Below are positions 15,168-24,538 of a stretch of DNA of 36,505 nucleotides, piece after piece. The DNA lies in the IMG/VR virus record IMGVR_UViG_3300005613_000202, positions 1 through 36,505 of that record, one strand, 5' to 3'. The notes beneath the pieces were generated by a model. It worked only from the letters and a program-made list of their open reading frames with translations, was not told the DNA's origin and searched no databases. Made by a program: the position numbers and the translations under genes. Numbering within the stretch: position 1 is the first letter of the stretch; every line of letters begins with the position of its first letter. This DNA comes from a virus.

Positions 15168-18035
15168 ATGGCAGAAAGAAGCGTATTATTCAATGTAGAA
15201 CTAAACATTGCAGACTTAGAAAAAAACAGTAAAGAAGCAAGTGAAAGACTAGAGGAGTTAAGGATAAAACAAGCGTTGTTAAAAGCGGATAACCAACAAG
15301 GCAGTGTTGAGTATGCTAAGCTATCAAATGAGATTAGAGCAACGTCTAAACAGCTAAAAGACAATGCAAGTGCTATTGAAATAAGTTCACGTTTAAACAA
15401 AAAAAATACTGGCTCACTTGCAGAAATGCGAGAGGCTTTAAAATCTGGTGTACTTGCGTATGCAAATCTATCTAAAGAACAGAGGGAAAACGACCAAGTA
15501 GGTGGAGAACTTCAAAGAAATAATTTAGCATTAAAGAAGTCGATTAATGAATTAGAACAAGGTTACGGAACTTTCACAGGTGTAGTAGGTGACTATGAAG
15601 GCAAAATGTCCAGTTCAGGTCGTGCAACTAGAATAGTTAAAGATGAGGTTGATGACTTAGGAGCAACTTTTGAGGAGGTTCACGGTGAAATGAAACCAAT
15701 GACTTCAAGAATAGGTGAGCTTGAAGACAGAATGTACGAGTTAGCTCTGGCAGGTCAGGCTGATACGGAGCAATTCAAGAAGCTACAAAAAGAAACTGTT
15801 GAGTTAAAGAAAACTATTTTAGAGGTTGATAAAGCTACGGATGCACTCGCTGAGAATACTGGAATAAGTGGGTTCGCTGGGTTAATCGGAGAAACTGGGG
15901 AAAGGTTACTAGCTTTAGATTTTAAAGGTGCAACTCAAAGAATAGAAGCCTTAAAATTAATGTCTAGTCAAACTACATTTAGTGGAATGATTGGGGGGAT
16001 TAAAAACATGGGTAGTTCTTTAGCTAGTTTAGGTCGTGTTATCCTTACAAATCCTTTATTCTTAATGGCTGGTATAATAACAGGTATTGTAGTGGCTTTG
16101 GTTAAGTTCAATGAAAATGTAGAAAAGAAAGCGGTTAAAGCTCAAGAAGCTCACACAGCAAGTATTAATAAAAACATTAAAGCCTTAGAGCGACAAAATG
16201 AAGTAAGAAATAAAATATCTAACCTTGAAATTGAATTGTTAGAATTAGAGGGTGCAACTGCTAGAGAAATATCTGAGGCTAAGTTAAAGGCATTTAAAGA
16301 AGAACAAAACGGTAGATTGAAAGAGATTGAAGCGGCTCAGAAAAAAGACAAAGATTTAAGAAAACAATTTTATGAAACTGAAAATGCTGAACGTAAAAAA
16401 GCTATAAATGAAGAGCTAAAAGAGAATAATGCTAAGTTAGAAGAGTTGGGGAAATCATTTGATGGTTATGCAGAAAAAGAAATAATTTTAACAAAACAAC
16501 TTCAAGCTAAAGTATCTGAGGAATATAAAAAAGGTCAAGAAGAACGTATTGCGAAAACCAAAGAAGCAAATGACAAATTAATAGCATTAAACAATACTTT
16601 GCAGGATATCATACTAGACAATGAAGATAAAACAAATGAAAACCAATTAGCAATCATAGAGGCTAAGTATGACGCTTTATTTAGATTAAATGAAAATAAT
16701 ACGGATGATTTAATCGAATTAGAAAAACAAAAGAATGATGAGTTAACAGCACTTGACGAACTTCAAAAAGAAGATGATTTAACACGTTTACAGGTCAATT
16801 TAGATAGGGAGTTAAAAGAGAATAAGGGTAATACTAAAATACAAGCTGAATTAAAGAAAGCGTTTGAACTTGACAAAGCAAAGATTGAAATAGATTATAC
16901 TAATTTAAAAACGCAAAGAGATAATGAGTTAATCGACAAAGAAAAACAACATAATTTAGATAGGATAGCAAACGAGCAAAAAACAGCGGATGAGTTAGCG
17001 TTAATTAATGCTGAATTGAATTATAAAAATAGTGCTGGACTATCTAACGAACAGCAAATGTTTAAAGCTTTTCAAGATGAGAAGATACGAATTATAAAAG
17101 CAAATGCTGAACGTGAAATTGAATTAAATAACTTAGTAGGTGCTGAAGCGGATAAGGTTAGGGCAAAGGCTTTATTAGATGTTAAGAATGTAGAGGACCA
17201 AAAATTCACAGCAACTGAAGTTAAGAATGAAAAGGAATTAACATCTGAACAATTAAAATTACAGAAACAAACAACGGTGGCTTTAAATAGTGCTAATCAA
17301 TTAAGTGGTGCTTTGTTTCAAGTTACTCAATCTAGATTAACTAAAGAGCTTAATTTGGTTACTGAGAATTACAACGCTCAAAGCGAAGCATTGAATAAAC
17401 AACTTGAGGATGGGTTAATAACCGAAAACGAATACTTAACACAAAAGGCAAACATTGATAAACAATTTAGAAAGCAAAGTGCAAAAATAAAAGAAGAGCA
17501 ATTTAAGAAGCAAAAACAGGCGGATTTAATTCAATCAATCATTAATACAGCGGTGGGCGTTACACAAGTAATTGCTAACCCTCCACTAGCTATATTAGCT
17601 GGAATATTAGGAGCAACGCAAACAGCGTTAATTGCTTCACAACCTACTCCGAAATTCGCAAAAGGTGGTGTGTTTGGTGGGAATAGTCACGCAAACGGTG
17701 GAACAAAAGGCGTGTTTTCAGATGGTACAAAAATTGAAGTTGAAAAAGATGAGGCTTTCTTTGTACTTAATAAAAAAGCAACTCAGAAAATAAGTGCATT
17801 AAGCAACCTTAACCAATCAACGGGTGGCGTTCCTTTAATGGCTAATGGTGGTAGTGTTAATTTCAATAGTGGAATGACAGCGAGTGTAGTGGCTTCAAAT
17901 GTAGATAGTCAAAATAACATGACTAATCAATTACTTTCTTTGATTACTAACCTACCTACTCCAGTAGTAGCTGTACAGGATATTAATAACGCTCAAAATA
18001 GTTTAATGAACGTTGTTAACTTTGCAAGTTTTTAA
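15168..18035 (+). CDS. Tape measure protein (955 aa)
   Basis: The longest gene in the window. Residues 10-280 and 320-780 are long charged coiled coils rich in Glu, Lys and Ala. A hydrophobic segment lies at about residues 290-312 (NPLFLMAGIITGIVVALV) and a second at about 790-825. The C-terminal KFAKGGVFGGNSHANGG motif is typical of tape measures in Bacteroidota phages. It sets tail length and threads through the tail tube. No lysozyme or peptidase domain is visible in it. Confidence 0.9.
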   Translation: MAERSVLFNVELNIADLEKNSKEASERLEELRIKQALLKADNQQGSVEYAKLSNEIRATSKQLKDNASAIEISSRLNKKNTGSLAEMREALKSGVLAYANLSKEQRENDQVGGELQRNNLALKKSINELEQGYGTFTGVVGDYEGKMSSSGRATRIVKDEVDDLGATFEEVHGEMKPMTSRIGELEDRMYELALAGQADTEQFKKLQKETVELKKTILEVDKATDALAENTGISGFAGLIGETGERLLALDFKGATQRIEALKLMSSQTTFSGMIGGIKNMGSSLASLGRVILTNPLFLMAGIITGIVVALVKFNENVEKKAVKAQEAHTASINKNIKALERQNEVRNKISNLEIELLELEGATAREISEAKLKAFKEEQNGRLKEIEAAQKKDKDLRKQFYETENAERKKAINEELKENNAKLEELGKSFDGYAEKEIILTKQLQAKVSEEYKKGQEERIAKTKEANDKLIALNNTLQDIILDNEDKTNENQLAIIEAKYDALFRLNENNTDDLIELEKQKNDELTALDELQKEDDLTRLQVNLDRELKENKGNTKIQAELKKAFELDKAKIEIDYTNLKTQRDNELIDKEKQHNLDRIANEQKTADELALINAELNYKNSAGLSNEQQMFKAFQDEKIRIIKANAEREIELNNLVGAEADKVRAKALLDVKNVEDQKFTATEVKNEKELTSEQLKLQKQTTVALNSANQLSGALFQVTQSRLTKELNLVTENYNAQSEALNKQLEDGLITENEYLTQKANIDKQFRKQSAKIKEEQFKKQKQADLIQSIINTAVGVTQVIANPPLAILAGILGATQTALIASQPTPKFAKGGVFGGNSHANGGTKGVFSDGTKIEVEKDEAFFVLNKKATQKISALSNLNQSTGGVPLMANGGSVNFNSGMTASVVASNVDSQNNMTNQLLSLITNLPTPVVAVQDINNAQNSLMNVVNFASF

Positions 18036-18049
18036 TTAACTTTATAAGC

Positions 18050-18277
18050 ATGAAAGCAATAGAGGTTTTAGATGAATTACACGACAACGGAAAACTAATT
18101 GAACTGGCAAAAGCTGGTTTAGTTTCCACGTCAATATTAATATACAGAAAGGTGTATCACGCTTATAATTTTCAGCTACTTAATGGAGTGGCAAAAACTC
18201 AAGCTATAACAGATGTTAGTGATGTTTTTGGAATAAGTGAAAGAATGACGTACAGAATTTTAAAAAAGTTTAAATAA
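18050..18277 (+). CDS. Small helix-turn-helix-like protein (75 aa)
   Basis: The C-terminal 30 residues (KTQAITDVSDVFGISERMTYRILKKFK) read as a helix-turn-helix: a helix, a glycine turn and a recognition-like helix ending in basic residues. The N-terminal half is helical. Small HTH-bearing proteins at this position occur in Bacteroidota phages, with unknown role. It might regulate late genes or recognise DNA during assembly. Confidence 0.6.
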   Translation: MKAIEVLDELHDNGKLIELAKAGLVSTSILIYRKVYHAYNFQLLNGVAKTQAITDVSDVFGISERMTYRILKKFK

Positions 18278-19683
18278 TGAAAATATACAAAAAAGGAAAT
18301 TACATTGTTTTCGATTCGGTTAACGGTGTGATGAAATTAGAACACGCTAACCAAGTAATGGTAAGTAAAAGTACAATTGATTCAAACGATTTTACTTTTG
18401 CTAGTGATGACCTAGGAATAATTAAAGTTTCATTTTCAGATATTACAGATGAAAACGGTGATTCTTATGGAAGTGTATCTTTGTTTAATGATTTTATACT
18501 AGATTCAACGGGTTTTAAGACGACCTCAGGCGGTAGTGAGGTTCAATATATTGGTAGTCTTTTTGGTTTCCCAGTTGCTGTAAACGGTGTTATAACACTA
18601 AAAGAAAATACAACTTATATAATAACTAAAGAAGTAGATTTATTAGGAAATAGATTAGTAGCAGGTGGCGTATGCAATTTATTCGGGTTATCTTCTGAAG
18701 TGTCATTTTTAACATCAACTGGGTTAGGAGTTGGAGTGCCTTTATTAACATCTGAATATACTATTGTTATAGAACGTATTTCATTTAAAGATGTAGACAC
18801 TTGTTTCTCGATTGATGGTAACACCAACCTTGTAGCGTTAGATTGGAAAGCTGTAAATTTTATTGATATTCCAAATGTAGGTGTAGTAAATAGTTGCGAC
18901 AATTTTATTTTTGATACTGGTGCTTTTTTAGGTTCGCAAGGTTTACGATTTACAGGAAGTATGGGAACAATAGGACTTAATAACTCATTGTTTAGAGGTT
19001 CGGGAAGCGCTGGGAACATATTAGAATTAGATGCTAGTTGTGTTATAACTAGACGTTTTAGAATTATTTACTCATCAATAATTGCTTTTGGTTCTACGGT
19101 AGGAATAAACGTAAACGCAAGTGCTACAATACCGACTGAAAGTTATATTTTAGATACGATTAATTTTAGTGGTGGAAGTACTTACATAAGTGGGGTAGAT
19201 AGCACTTCCAATAACTCATTGTTTTCAAATTGTAAAGGAATTACTAACACGGCTGTAAACGGTCAAATGTATATGCAAAACAATACAACAGCGACAACAA
19301 TAGCAAACACAACTGATTTTGTAAAGGTAGCAGGTACAACAATAGCAAGTGCTGACAATTCTAAGTACACAATGACAGATAATAGATTAACAAACAACGC
19401 TGTTATTCAAAGAAAGTATTTATTAACGTGTACACTTTCATTCGATGCAGGTGCAAACAATGTATGTCAATTTGGTTTTTATGATTCAAAATTAGGTGCT
19501 ATAAGAGAGCCTAGTAAAACTAAAGCGACTGCAAACACAGGGGGACGTGCTGAGAATTTAACAATGAGTTGTGTTGTTAGTCATTCGAATGATGACTACA
19601 TAGAAATTCATGCAAAAAATACAACTTCCACAACCAATATAACAGTTTCAGACATGAACGTAGTAATAACAGAAATCAAGTAA
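18277..19683 (+). CDS. Beta-rich tail fibre/appendage protein (468 aa)
   Basis: Rich in Gly, Ser, Thr and Asn with short repetitive strands. Residues 120-330 resemble a right-handed beta-helix of the type found in phage tailspikes. The C-terminal 110 residues look like a separate beta-sandwich. No catalytic residues can be assigned. Position after the tape measure and before the glycan genes suits a receptor-binding or appendage protein. Confidence 0.6.
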   Translation: MKIYKKGNYIVFDSVNGVMKLEHANQVMVSKSTIDSNDFTFASDDLGIIKVSFSDITDENGDSYGSVSLFNDFILDSTGFKTTSGGSEVQYIGSLFGFPVAVNGVITLKENTTYIITKEVDLLGNRLVAGGVCNLFGLSSEVSFLTSTGLGVGVPLLTSEYTIVIERISFKDVDTCFSIDGNTNLVALDWKAVNFIDIPNVGVVNSCDNFIFDTGAFLGSQGLRFTGSMGTIGLNNSLFRGSGSAGNILELDASCVITRRFRIIYSSIIAFGSTVGINVNASATIPTESYILDTINFSGGSTYISGVDSTSNNSLFSNCKGITNTAVNGQMYMQNNTTATTIANTTDFVKVAGTTIASADNSKYTMTDNRLTNNAVIQRKYLLTCTLSFDAGANNVCQFGFYDSKLGAIREPSKTKATANTGGRAENLTMSCVVSHSNDDYIEIHAKNTTSTTNITVSDMNVVITEIK

Positions 19684-20310
19684 ATGAAAGTAGGTGTAAT
19701 TATTCCAGACCGTAACGACAGACCGAAGTTTTTAGAACATTGCCTGAAAATGCTATCTAAACAAACAATGCAACCTACATTTATTGAGGATGTAAATTTT
19801 GTTAACCCTACTAATAACTTTGATTTAACGCAACGTGTTAGAATTGGTTTTGATAGGTTAAAAAATATTTGTGATTGCGTTTTAATAATTGAAAACGATG
19901 ATTACTATTCTGAAAACTATATTGAAACAATGGTTAATAAATGGATTGAATTAGGTAAACCCGAATTACTAGGTACTGATTATACTTACTACTACCATAT
20001 ATTTAAAAAGCAATACAGAAAGCTAGTGCATAAAGGCAGGGCGTCATTAATGAACACTTTGATTAATACTAAGTTAAACGTCAATTGGTGCGATAATAAT
20101 GATATTTTTTTAGATTTGCATTTATGGAATAAACACAAAGGGTTAACGTTCACCCCAGAAGTTCCTATTGCTGTAGGTATTAAGCATGGTATCGGTTTAT
20201 GTGGTGGCTCAGGTCATAACAGAATGGTGTTAACTGAAAATGATGAAAGTTTAGAAGTACTTAAATCTTTAGTAGATAAAGAAAGTTTTAATTTTTATAA
20301 AAGTTTATGA
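19684..20310 (+). CDS. Glycosyltransferase-like protein, GT-A type (208 aa)
   Basis: Begins KVGVIIPDRNDRPKFLEHCL, like the N-terminal nucleotide-binding strand and helix of GT2-type enzymes. An acidic ENDDYYSENYI (residues 70-80) sits where the metal-binding DxD lies. The C-terminus has CGGSGHNRM. It starts directly after the fibre stop and overlaps the LpxA-like gene by ATGA. It would transfer a sugar to a virion or host-surface glycan; the substrate is unknown. Confidence 0.65.
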   Translation: MKVGVIIPDRNDRPKFLEHCLKMLSKQTMQPTFIEDVNFVNPTNNFDLTQRVRIGFDRLKNICDCVLIIENDDYYSENYIETMVNKWIELGKPELLGTDYTYYYHIFKKQYRKLVHKGRASLMNTLINTKLNVNWCDNNDIFLDLHLWNKHKGLTFTPEVPIAVGIKHGIGLCGGSGHNRMVLTENDESLEVLKSLVDKESFNFYKSL

Positions 20311-20777
20311 TTCATCCAACAGCGATAATTTACCCAAATGTTACAATTGGGGAAAATGTAGAAATAGGAGCTTACTGCATTATCGGAGCGCCTGCAGAAA
20401 GTAAGAGATTTTGGGGTAAAGAGGGTAAAGGTGTAGTAATTAAAGACAATACTATTATAACAGGTCATTGCACTATTGATGCAGGAACGGAAAAGCCTAC
20501 GATTATAGGTAGTGATTGTTTTATAATGAAAGGCGTTCATATAGGTCATGATGCAACTATTAAAAAGGGTGTTACTTTATCCCCTCACGTTGTTGTCGGT
20601 GGTCATGTAACTATAGAAGAAAATGTAAACATGGGTATTGCTTCAGTTGTTCATCAAAGACAAATAATACCAAGAAATTGTATGATAGGAATGAACACAA
20701 CTATCACTAAGCAAACAAGAATGATTGAGAAAGGTTGTTATATTGGAAGCCCTGCGAGATGGATAAGAGAAAACTAA
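20307..20777 (+). CDS. LpxA-like left-handed beta-helix acyltransferase (156 aa)
   Basis: Hexapeptide repeats run through the whole protein, starting IHPTAIIYPNVTIGENVEIG. The segment VHIGHDATIKKGVTL matches the LpxA active-site region, with His81-Asp82 in the place of the catalytic His-Asp. GHVTIEE and SVVHQ (residues 112-117) match the later LpxA hallmark. It is only 156 residues against about 260 for LpxA and lacks the C-terminal helical domain. It probably transfers an acyl or acetyl group to a sugar nucleotide or glycan, together with the flanking glycosyltransferases. Confidence 0.85.
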   Translation: MIHPTAIIYPNVTIGENVEIGAYCIIGAPAESKRFWGKEGKGVVIKDNTIITGHCTIDAGTEKPTIIGSDCFIMKGVHIGHDATIKKGVTLSPHVVVGGHVTIEENVNMGIASVVHQRQIIPRNCMIGMNTTITKQTRMIEKGCYIGSPARWIREN

Positions 20778-21499
20778 TACTTTGTTATACCTACTTTAAC
20801 GGTATAGAGCAACTAAAACACTCATTTTCTAAAATGTCTGGACTTGTTGACGATGTTTTAATCTGTTACCAGGAAGTATCAAACACAGGTAACAAAAACG
20901 AAAATGTATTAAAAGAATTAGATCCATTCCACGCTCACAAATTTATTTATCATACAGACTTAAATCTAAACACAAAGGAAAACGAAAGAAGAAAGCATAA
21001 TCGAATGATACGAGAAGCTAAAAAGTTGGGTGCTACTCACTTTATACTTTCGGCTGTTGACCATGTGTATATCTATGACGATATTCAGAAAGCATTGAAT
21101 GAAGATGTAGATGTAACATTTACGAGAATGTACACGTATTACAAACAAGACAATTGGAGGGTTGAACCTCCTGAAGAATATTATATGCCTTTTGTTCATA
21201 AAATGTATGATAATACTTGTATAGCGACTAGAAACGATTACCCGGTATTAACCGACCCTAGTGTAAGAGTTAATACAATGAATAGCTTTAAAGTATACGA
21301 CATTAACGAATGTGTGTTACATCATTATAGTATGGTTAGAAATGACATATACAATAAGTTCAACAACTCTGCTAGTCGTGGCAATTGGTCAACTGAAAAG
21401 TTACAAGGCTTTATTGATGAATATGAAAATGCGAAAGTAGGTGATTCGATTAGTTATTTTAAAGGTCGAAAAATTGTTGAAAGTGAGCTATCACTATGA
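20759..21499 (+). CDS. Glycosyltransferase-like protein (246 aa)
   Basis: The start is set at 20759 (MDKRKLILCYTYFNG), overlapping the acyltransferase by 19 bases. An earlier in-frame ATG at 20735 would lie deeper in that gene. The fold looks GT-A-like: an N-terminal strand, then LSKM... and ILSAVDHVYIYDD (about residues 93-105), with an acidic pair where a DxD would be. Its 3' end overlaps the convergent gene 21454-21978 by 46 bases. It probably acts in the same glycan pathway. Confidence 0.6.
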   Translation: MDKRKLILCYTYFNGIEQLKHSFSKMSGLVDDVLICYQEVSNTGNKNENVLKELDPFHAHKFIYHTDLNLNTKENERRKHNRMIREAKKLGATHFILSAVDHVYIYDDIQKALNEDVDVTFTRMYTYYKQDNWRVEPPEEYYMPFVHKMYDNTCIATRNDYPVLTDPSVRVNTMNSFKVYDINECVLHHYSMVRNDIYNKFNNSASRGNWSTEKLQGFIDEYENAKVGDSISYFKGRKIVESELSL

Positions 21500-21978
21500 C
21501 CAACCGAAAGCGTAACTCCTCGTTTTTTAAACTCTTTGTAAAGTTCTTTGTAATCATTTAACGCTTTATCTCGGGAATTCCCGTTAATATGTGGGTGGTC
21601 GTTAAAATCTACTCCCCAAAGTACAATCTCTTTTGCCCCTAGCTTATACGCTAATATACAAGCAACGTAAGGCGAGTTATTAGAATAACAAAACTTATCA
21701 TTGTCTAACTCATGAAGCAACCCTCTACCATTATTGAATTGAATAAAATTAAAAGGCTTAATAACATCACGCCAGTCATTTACTTGAGAATAAAAACCTT
21801 TGCATTTTGTAGATGCTATTGAATGAAATCTTTTTGAATCAAATACACTAGGGTGGTCGACACAAACAACGTAATCAGTTTTAAAACGTGAGTGTATATC
21901 ATTTACTCCTATTGTTATATTTCCATCTTCTTTGAAATGGTTTAAAGTTTCTCCTAGTCCTAATATGTTAATCTTCAT
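21454..21978 (-). CDS. Rossmann-like putative glycosyltransferase / MptE-like protein (174 aa)
   Basis: Starts MKINILGLGETL, a glycine-rich nucleotide-binding loop, followed by IGVNDI and DYVVCVDHPSVF. Later comes NNSPYVACILAYKLGAKEIVLWGVDFNDH (residues about 95-125). This order recalls the DUF115/MptE-like and GT29-like proteins often found in phage glycan cassettes. It is inverted relative to its neighbours, belongs to a two-gene leftward operon, and ends inside the rightward glycosyltransferase gene. Confidence 0.5.
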   Translation of the reverse strand: MKINILGLGETLNHFKEDGNITIGVNDIHSRFKTDYVVCVDHPSVFDSKRFHSIASTKCKGFYSQVNDWRDVIKPFNFIQFNNGRGLLHELDNDKFCYSNNSPYVACILAYKLGAKEIVLWGVDFNDHPHINGNSRDKALNDYKELYKEFKKRGVTLSVGHSDSSLSTIFRPLK

Positions 21979-22252
21979 CTTGTAATAATTTGTTTATTTG
22001 TTCAGTTGCTATTTCTATGTCTTTTCTATACATATCAATTTTCACTTGTTTAAACTCTTCTTTTGAATATTTCCTTTTACAAACTAAACGTGTTTTCAAT
22101 GAATGTTCACCAATATCAACTTTTATTTCTGTATATCCTTTTTGTTTTGCAAACTCAAAAAACTCAAAAAAATCATTTATATTATTATTGTCGATATCAA
22201 TATAAATTAAATCGTATCCTTGAGTAAAACTTTTTATTTCAGTTATTTCCAT
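21968..22252 (-). CDS. Hypothetical protein, first gene of the inverted pair (94 aa)
   Basis: Unrecognised. A DLIYIDIDNNNINDF segment is followed by a charged helical C-terminal half. It overlaps the downstream Rossmann-like gene by 11 bases and has a Bacteroidota-type promoter upstream (22301-22331). Its association with the glycan genes suggests a shared task, but the sequence gives no function. Confidence 0.65.
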   Translation of the reverse strand: MEITEIKSFTQGYDLIYIDIDNNNINDFFEFFEFAKQKGYTEIKVDIGEHSLKTRLVCKRKYSKEEFKQVKIDMYRKDIEIATEQINKLLQDED

Positions 22253-22300
22253 ATTCTTTTTAAATTATTCAAAATTATATTATATAAAATAATATTTACG

Positions 22301-22331
22301 CAAATATGACAATTTAAGTTCAATAATACAA
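22301..22331 (-). promoter_or_regulatory. Leftward promoter of the inverted gene pair
   Basis: On the minus strand: TTG (22331-22329), 20-bp spacer, CATATTTG (22308-22301), one base off TAnnTTTG. It lies about 50 bp upstream of the 22252 start, in the gap divergent from the protease gene. No clear rightward promoter is seen for the protease in the same gap (22253-22357). Confidence 0.55.
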
Positions 22332-22357
22332 CTATTATACTAACTAATTTTAAACAT

Positions 22358-23431
22358 ATGATTGGAAATGTTTATATAATCGGTCAAATTGGTAGTTCTT
22401 ACGATGACAATGGTAACCTTATTAAAAAGGGGGTTGAAGTCATTGATGTAGTTCAACAATTATCTAGCATTCAAGATGCTGAAAGGGTTAACGTTTACAT
22501 TAATTCTGAGGGCGGTTTTGTTGATACAGGTAGACAAATAGCTGAATTGCTTAAGAATGTCCCTAATTGCTTTACTATTGCTTCAGAGCTTTGTGCTTCA
22601 ATAGCAACTGAAATTCATTTAGCTGTACCATTACAAAATCGTTTAATCGAAAAGGGTACTACATACATGATTCATAACCCTTTGTTTATGGGCGTGAGTG
22701 GTGATGCTGATACACTTAAAAGAATGAGTGAAAGCATTAAGAAGACTGAAGGCGAAATGGAAGCTATGTATTCAAAAGCTACAGGACTAAGCAAAGAAAT
22801 ACTTTCTAGTTTAATGCAAGTTGAGACACATTTAACGGATGAACAAGCGGTTAAATTAAACTTCGCTAGTAAAGTAATTGATAAAATGGAAAGAAAGGCG
22901 GTTGCCTTATTTAATAATCAAAAATCAAATATGAAAGAACAAGGAAAAAGTTTTTCAGAAAGGTTAGCCTTAGCAATGGCAGTCTTAACTGGAAAAGAAG
23001 AGGTAAACGAGCGTAATGCTCTAGCAATGGAAATACCAACTGACAAAGGATTGTTAGTTACTCCATTTGAAGATTTGCAAGTAGGTGACGAAGCAATGAT
23101 TGACGGTAACGCTATTGAGGGAACAGTTGAATTTGTTGCTGAAAACGGTAAAGTTATCGTAGTAGTTGACGGTTTAGTTGCTGAAATCAAAGAAATGGTT
23201 GAACCTGCAAATGAAGAGTTAGCACAGTTGAAAGCTGAAAACGAAAGTTTAAAAGCTCAAATTTCGGAACTTCAAACAGTTTCAGAAAGTGCATTAGCTA
23301 AGTTAGAAGAGTTAGCACAAAAAGGAAGTTCTTACACTCCTCCAGCTTCAGCTCAAACGTTTAGAAAAGTAGAAGCTCCAAAAGTAGAAAGCTACGAAGA
23401 GAGAAAACAAAGATTGTATTCAAATAAATAA
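22358..23431 (+). CDS. ClpP-like head maturation protease with scaffold-like C-terminus (357 aa)
   Basis: Residues 1-180 form an S14/ClpP-type protease: oxyanion EGG (51-53), nucleophile Ser81 in CASIA, His106 in MIHNP, and Asp161 in HLTDEQA. Residues 190-357 are charged. They include a long coiled coil (EELAQLKAENESLKAQ, about 273-310) and a Pro/Lys-rich end, as expected of a capsid scaffold. The protease would cleave the scaffold and capsid precursor during head maturation. The capsid gene follows 12 bases later. Confidence 0.85.
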   Translation: MIGNVYIIGQIGSSYDDNGNLIKKGVEVIDVVQQLSSIQDAERVNVYINSEGGFVDTGRQIAELLKNVPNCFTIASELCASIATEIHLAVPLQNRLIEKGTTYMIHNPLFMGVSGDADTLKRMSESIKKTEGEMEAMYSKATGLSKEILSSLMQVETHLTDEQAVKLNFASKVIDKMERKAVALFNNQKSNMKEQGKSFSERLALAMAVLTGKEEVNERNALAMEIPTDKGLLVTPFEDLQVGDEAMIDGNAIEGTVEFVAENGKVIVVVDGLVAEIKEMVEPANEELAQLKAENESLKAQISELQTVSESALAKLEELAQKGSSYTPPASAQTFRKVEAPKVESYEERKQRLYSNK

Positions 23432-23443
23432 TAAATAGAAAAA

Positions 23444-24526
23444 ATGGCGGTAATAACAGCATCAGATTTAACATGGAATGGAGAAGAGATAAAGTCAATC
23501 TCTGAGGCTCTATTCGTAGGTGGTTTTAAAAAACCAGAAATAGCACAATTTCACTCATTAGCTGAAGGAATTGTAGCAAAAAAACAAATTGCAATCTTAG
23601 GTAGATTGAATGGTTACTTAGGTAAAGGGACAAACGCTTGTGGCGAATCAGACGCTACAAACGGAATAACAAACACTGAGAAGTTTTGGGATCCAGCAAC
23701 AATTTCTGATAGACTTCCTTTCTGTTGGACAGACTTAAAAGAAACTTTCTTTATTTGGGGTTTAAACAAAGGTATTGCAAAAGGTGACTTAACTTCAACT
23801 GACCTTTTAATTTACTTAGAAGAGTTGGTAAAAGATGCAATTGTAGAAACGGTTTATCGTTTGGCATACTTTGGGGATAAAGATGCTGCGGATGTTGACG
23901 CTTCACCTGCTGGAGTTTTAACAAGTGGTACAGATGTTCTTTACTTCAACAAAATCAATGGATTCTTTAAACAACTTTTTGCAATTGCAACAGCAGACAC
24001 GGATAGATTAACTACTGATTTAGCTTCAAGAAACGGTCAGTCATCTTATGCGGCTCAAAAATTCACGTCAACAGATACAACTAACAAAGTAGTTACAAAC
24101 GCTTTGCAAAATATGTATTATGATGCTGACATGAGATTGAGAGAGCAAACAGATTTAGTTTACATTGTTACTCAATCGGTTGCTGATCAATACGCAAAAG
24201 AATTGAAAGCGGCTAATCAAGCATTCACAACTGAGCGTTTAGAAAACGGTATTACTTTATTGTTATCAGATGGTATTGAAGTTTTAGGTTTCCCATTCTT
24301 AGATAGAATTATCAAAACTTCTTATGATAACGGTACTAAATATTACTTACCTCACAGAGCTATTTTGACTACTAAAACTAATTTACAGTTAGGTGCTGAA
24401 GAGTCAGGAAGTTTGACAGAAACGGATGTATGGTATGACAAAACAGCTAACAAGACTTACTTAAAATTCTCGTTAACTATGGATGCTAAGGTTTTACTTG
24501 ACCACTTAGTACAAGTAGCTTACTAA
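23444..24526 (+). CDS. Major capsid protein (360 aa)
   Basis: Directly follows the protease-scaffold gene and is followed by a strong terminator, as expected for a very highly expressed gene. The composition is even, with few cysteines. The N-terminal 100 residues are helical and loop-rich (SISEALFVGGFKKPEI), and long beta strands follow, with VLGFPFLDRIIKTSYDNG and a C-terminal strand pair. I recognise it as an HK97-like capsid candidate mainly by size and context; no delta-domain cleavage site can be fixed. Confidence 0.8.
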   Translation: MAVITASDLTWNGEEIKSISEALFVGGFKKPEIAQFHSLAEGIVAKKQIAILGRLNGYLGKGTNACGESDATNGITNTEKFWDPATISDRLPFCWTDLKETFFIWGLNKGIAKGDLTSTDLLIYLEELVKDAIVETVYRLAYFGDKDAADVDASPAGVLTSGTDVLYFNKINGFFKQLFAIATADTDRLTTDLASRNGQSSYAAQKFTSTDTTNKVVTNALQNMYYDADMRLREQTDLVYIVTQSVADQYAKELKAANQAFTTERLENGITLLLSDGIEVLGFPFLDRIIKTSYDNGTKYYLPHRAILTTKTNLQLGAEESGSLTETDVWYDKTANKTYLKFSLTMDAKVLLDHLVQVAY

Positions 24527-24538
24527 TATTAATCATTT

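Noticed and set aside
18615-19019. 134-codon minus-strand frame
   Set aside because: Antisense shadow of the fibre protein gene with proline/asparagine-rich low-information sequence.
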